From NCBI GenBank assembly GCA_016880695.1, contig JAEHCY010000578.1, forward strand, positions 1 through 6,509: DNA of 6,509 nt. Direction: 5' to 3'. Position 1 is the first letter of the stretch, and every line of letters starts with the position of its first letter. The DNA is from Chromatiaceae bacterium. GTDB taxonomy: Bacteria; Pseudomonadota; Gammaproteobacteria; Chromatiales; Chromatiaceae. The notes below the pieces were generated by a model. It did not search any database. It saw nothing but the letters and a program-made list of their open reading frames with translations, and had not been told where the DNA came from. The translations under genes and the position numbers were made by a program. Below, piece after piece: positions 6,318 through 6,509 of this stretch.

Positions 6318-6509
6318 ATGAAACCGGGCCTACAGCGCCTGTTGAAGGATCTCTCACGCGTCGTGGACGCTCTTGCTTACGCCCACGTCGGCGAGTTTCT
6401 GCCGTTCCGGGACATGGATGCAGTGCTGCGAGGGGGAAAGGCGGAGCAGCCACCGCGCGCGCGCTCCATCGCCTCCCCGCCTCAGCCCAGGCGGCGGAAC
6501 GGGCGCTCG
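6318..6509 (+). CDS. Hypothetical protein downstream of the sigma-54 promoter, N-terminal part
   Basis: Not recognised. The frame is open from ATG 6318 through the right edge (64 codons seen), reading MKPGLQRLLKDLSRVVDALA and onward. The first 40 residues look like two amphipathic helices with a YAHVGEFLPFRDMDAVL segment. After about residue 41 the chain becomes rich in Pro, Arg, Ala and Ser, as in a disordered linker. There is no signal peptide or membrane segment in the visible part. An in-frame TGA at 6306 means ATG 6318 is the first usable start. About 78% of codons end in G or C, consistent with coding in this genome. Its ribosome binding site is poor: AAGGAGG lies 25 bases upstream, too far away and just before the predicted transcript start. 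The position 25 bases after a sigma-54 start is the best argument that it is a real gene and a target of the adjacent two-component system. Confidence 0.6.
   Translation, partial: MKPGLQRLLKDLSRVVDALAYAHVGEFLPFRDMDAVLRGGKAEQPPRARSIASPPQPRRRNGRS

Noticed and set aside
6292..6321. Nine-codon leader frame starting GTG at 6292, whose TGA overlaps the ATG at 6318
   Set aside because: The ATGA overlap is attractive, but the GTG is part of the AAGGAGGTG itself and so has no usable ribosome binding site, and it precedes the predicted transcript start.

Overview
The window is GC-rich, with protein-coding genes packed tightly on the minus strand and high GC at third codon positions. The protein families (an NtrC-type regulator, a sigma-54 promoter and a MacA-like adaptor with a single inner-membrane anchor) point to a Gram-negative proteobacterium, most likely a gammaproteobacterium. 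That placement is inferred from protein style and base composition; there is no rRNA or other marker here.

Layout, read in the direction of transcription on the minus strand: a membrane sensor histidine kinase (6064 to 4589); an NtrC-family sigma-54 response regulator (4592 to 3228, 4-base ATGA overlap with the kinase); a 65-base gap; a MacA/HlyD-type periplasmic adaptor (3162 to 1867); a MacB-type ABC ATPase (1870 to 1145, 4-base GTGA overlap); and a MacB/FtsX-type permease (from 1145, TGATG overlap) that runs off the left edge about 20 residues before its expected end. The overlaps suggest one transcript coding for a two-component system and a tripartite-type ABC exporter whose ATPase and permease are separate polypeptides. 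No outer-membrane channel gene is in the window.

The right end is the most informative part. A well-spaced sigma-54 promoter (6266-6282) faces right, away from the kinase gene, towards an open reading frame that starts at 6318 and is cut by the right edge. Between this promoter and the kinase gene lie two copies of a 15-base palindrome, GTTGCA-N3-TGCAAC (6185-6199 perfect, 6075-6089 with one mismatch). They are centred about 101 and 211 bases upstream of the predicted start of transcription, where enhancer sites for NtrC-family activators are usually found. The simplest model is that the kinase and regulator activate the divergent gene through these sites. The site nearer the kinase overlaps a -10-like TACAAT just before the kinase gene, so the regulator may also control its own operon.

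The signal sensed, the exporter's substrate and the function of the divergent small protein cannot be read from the sequence. I found no mobile elements, CRISPR arrays, tRNA or rRNA genes and no convincing terminators.
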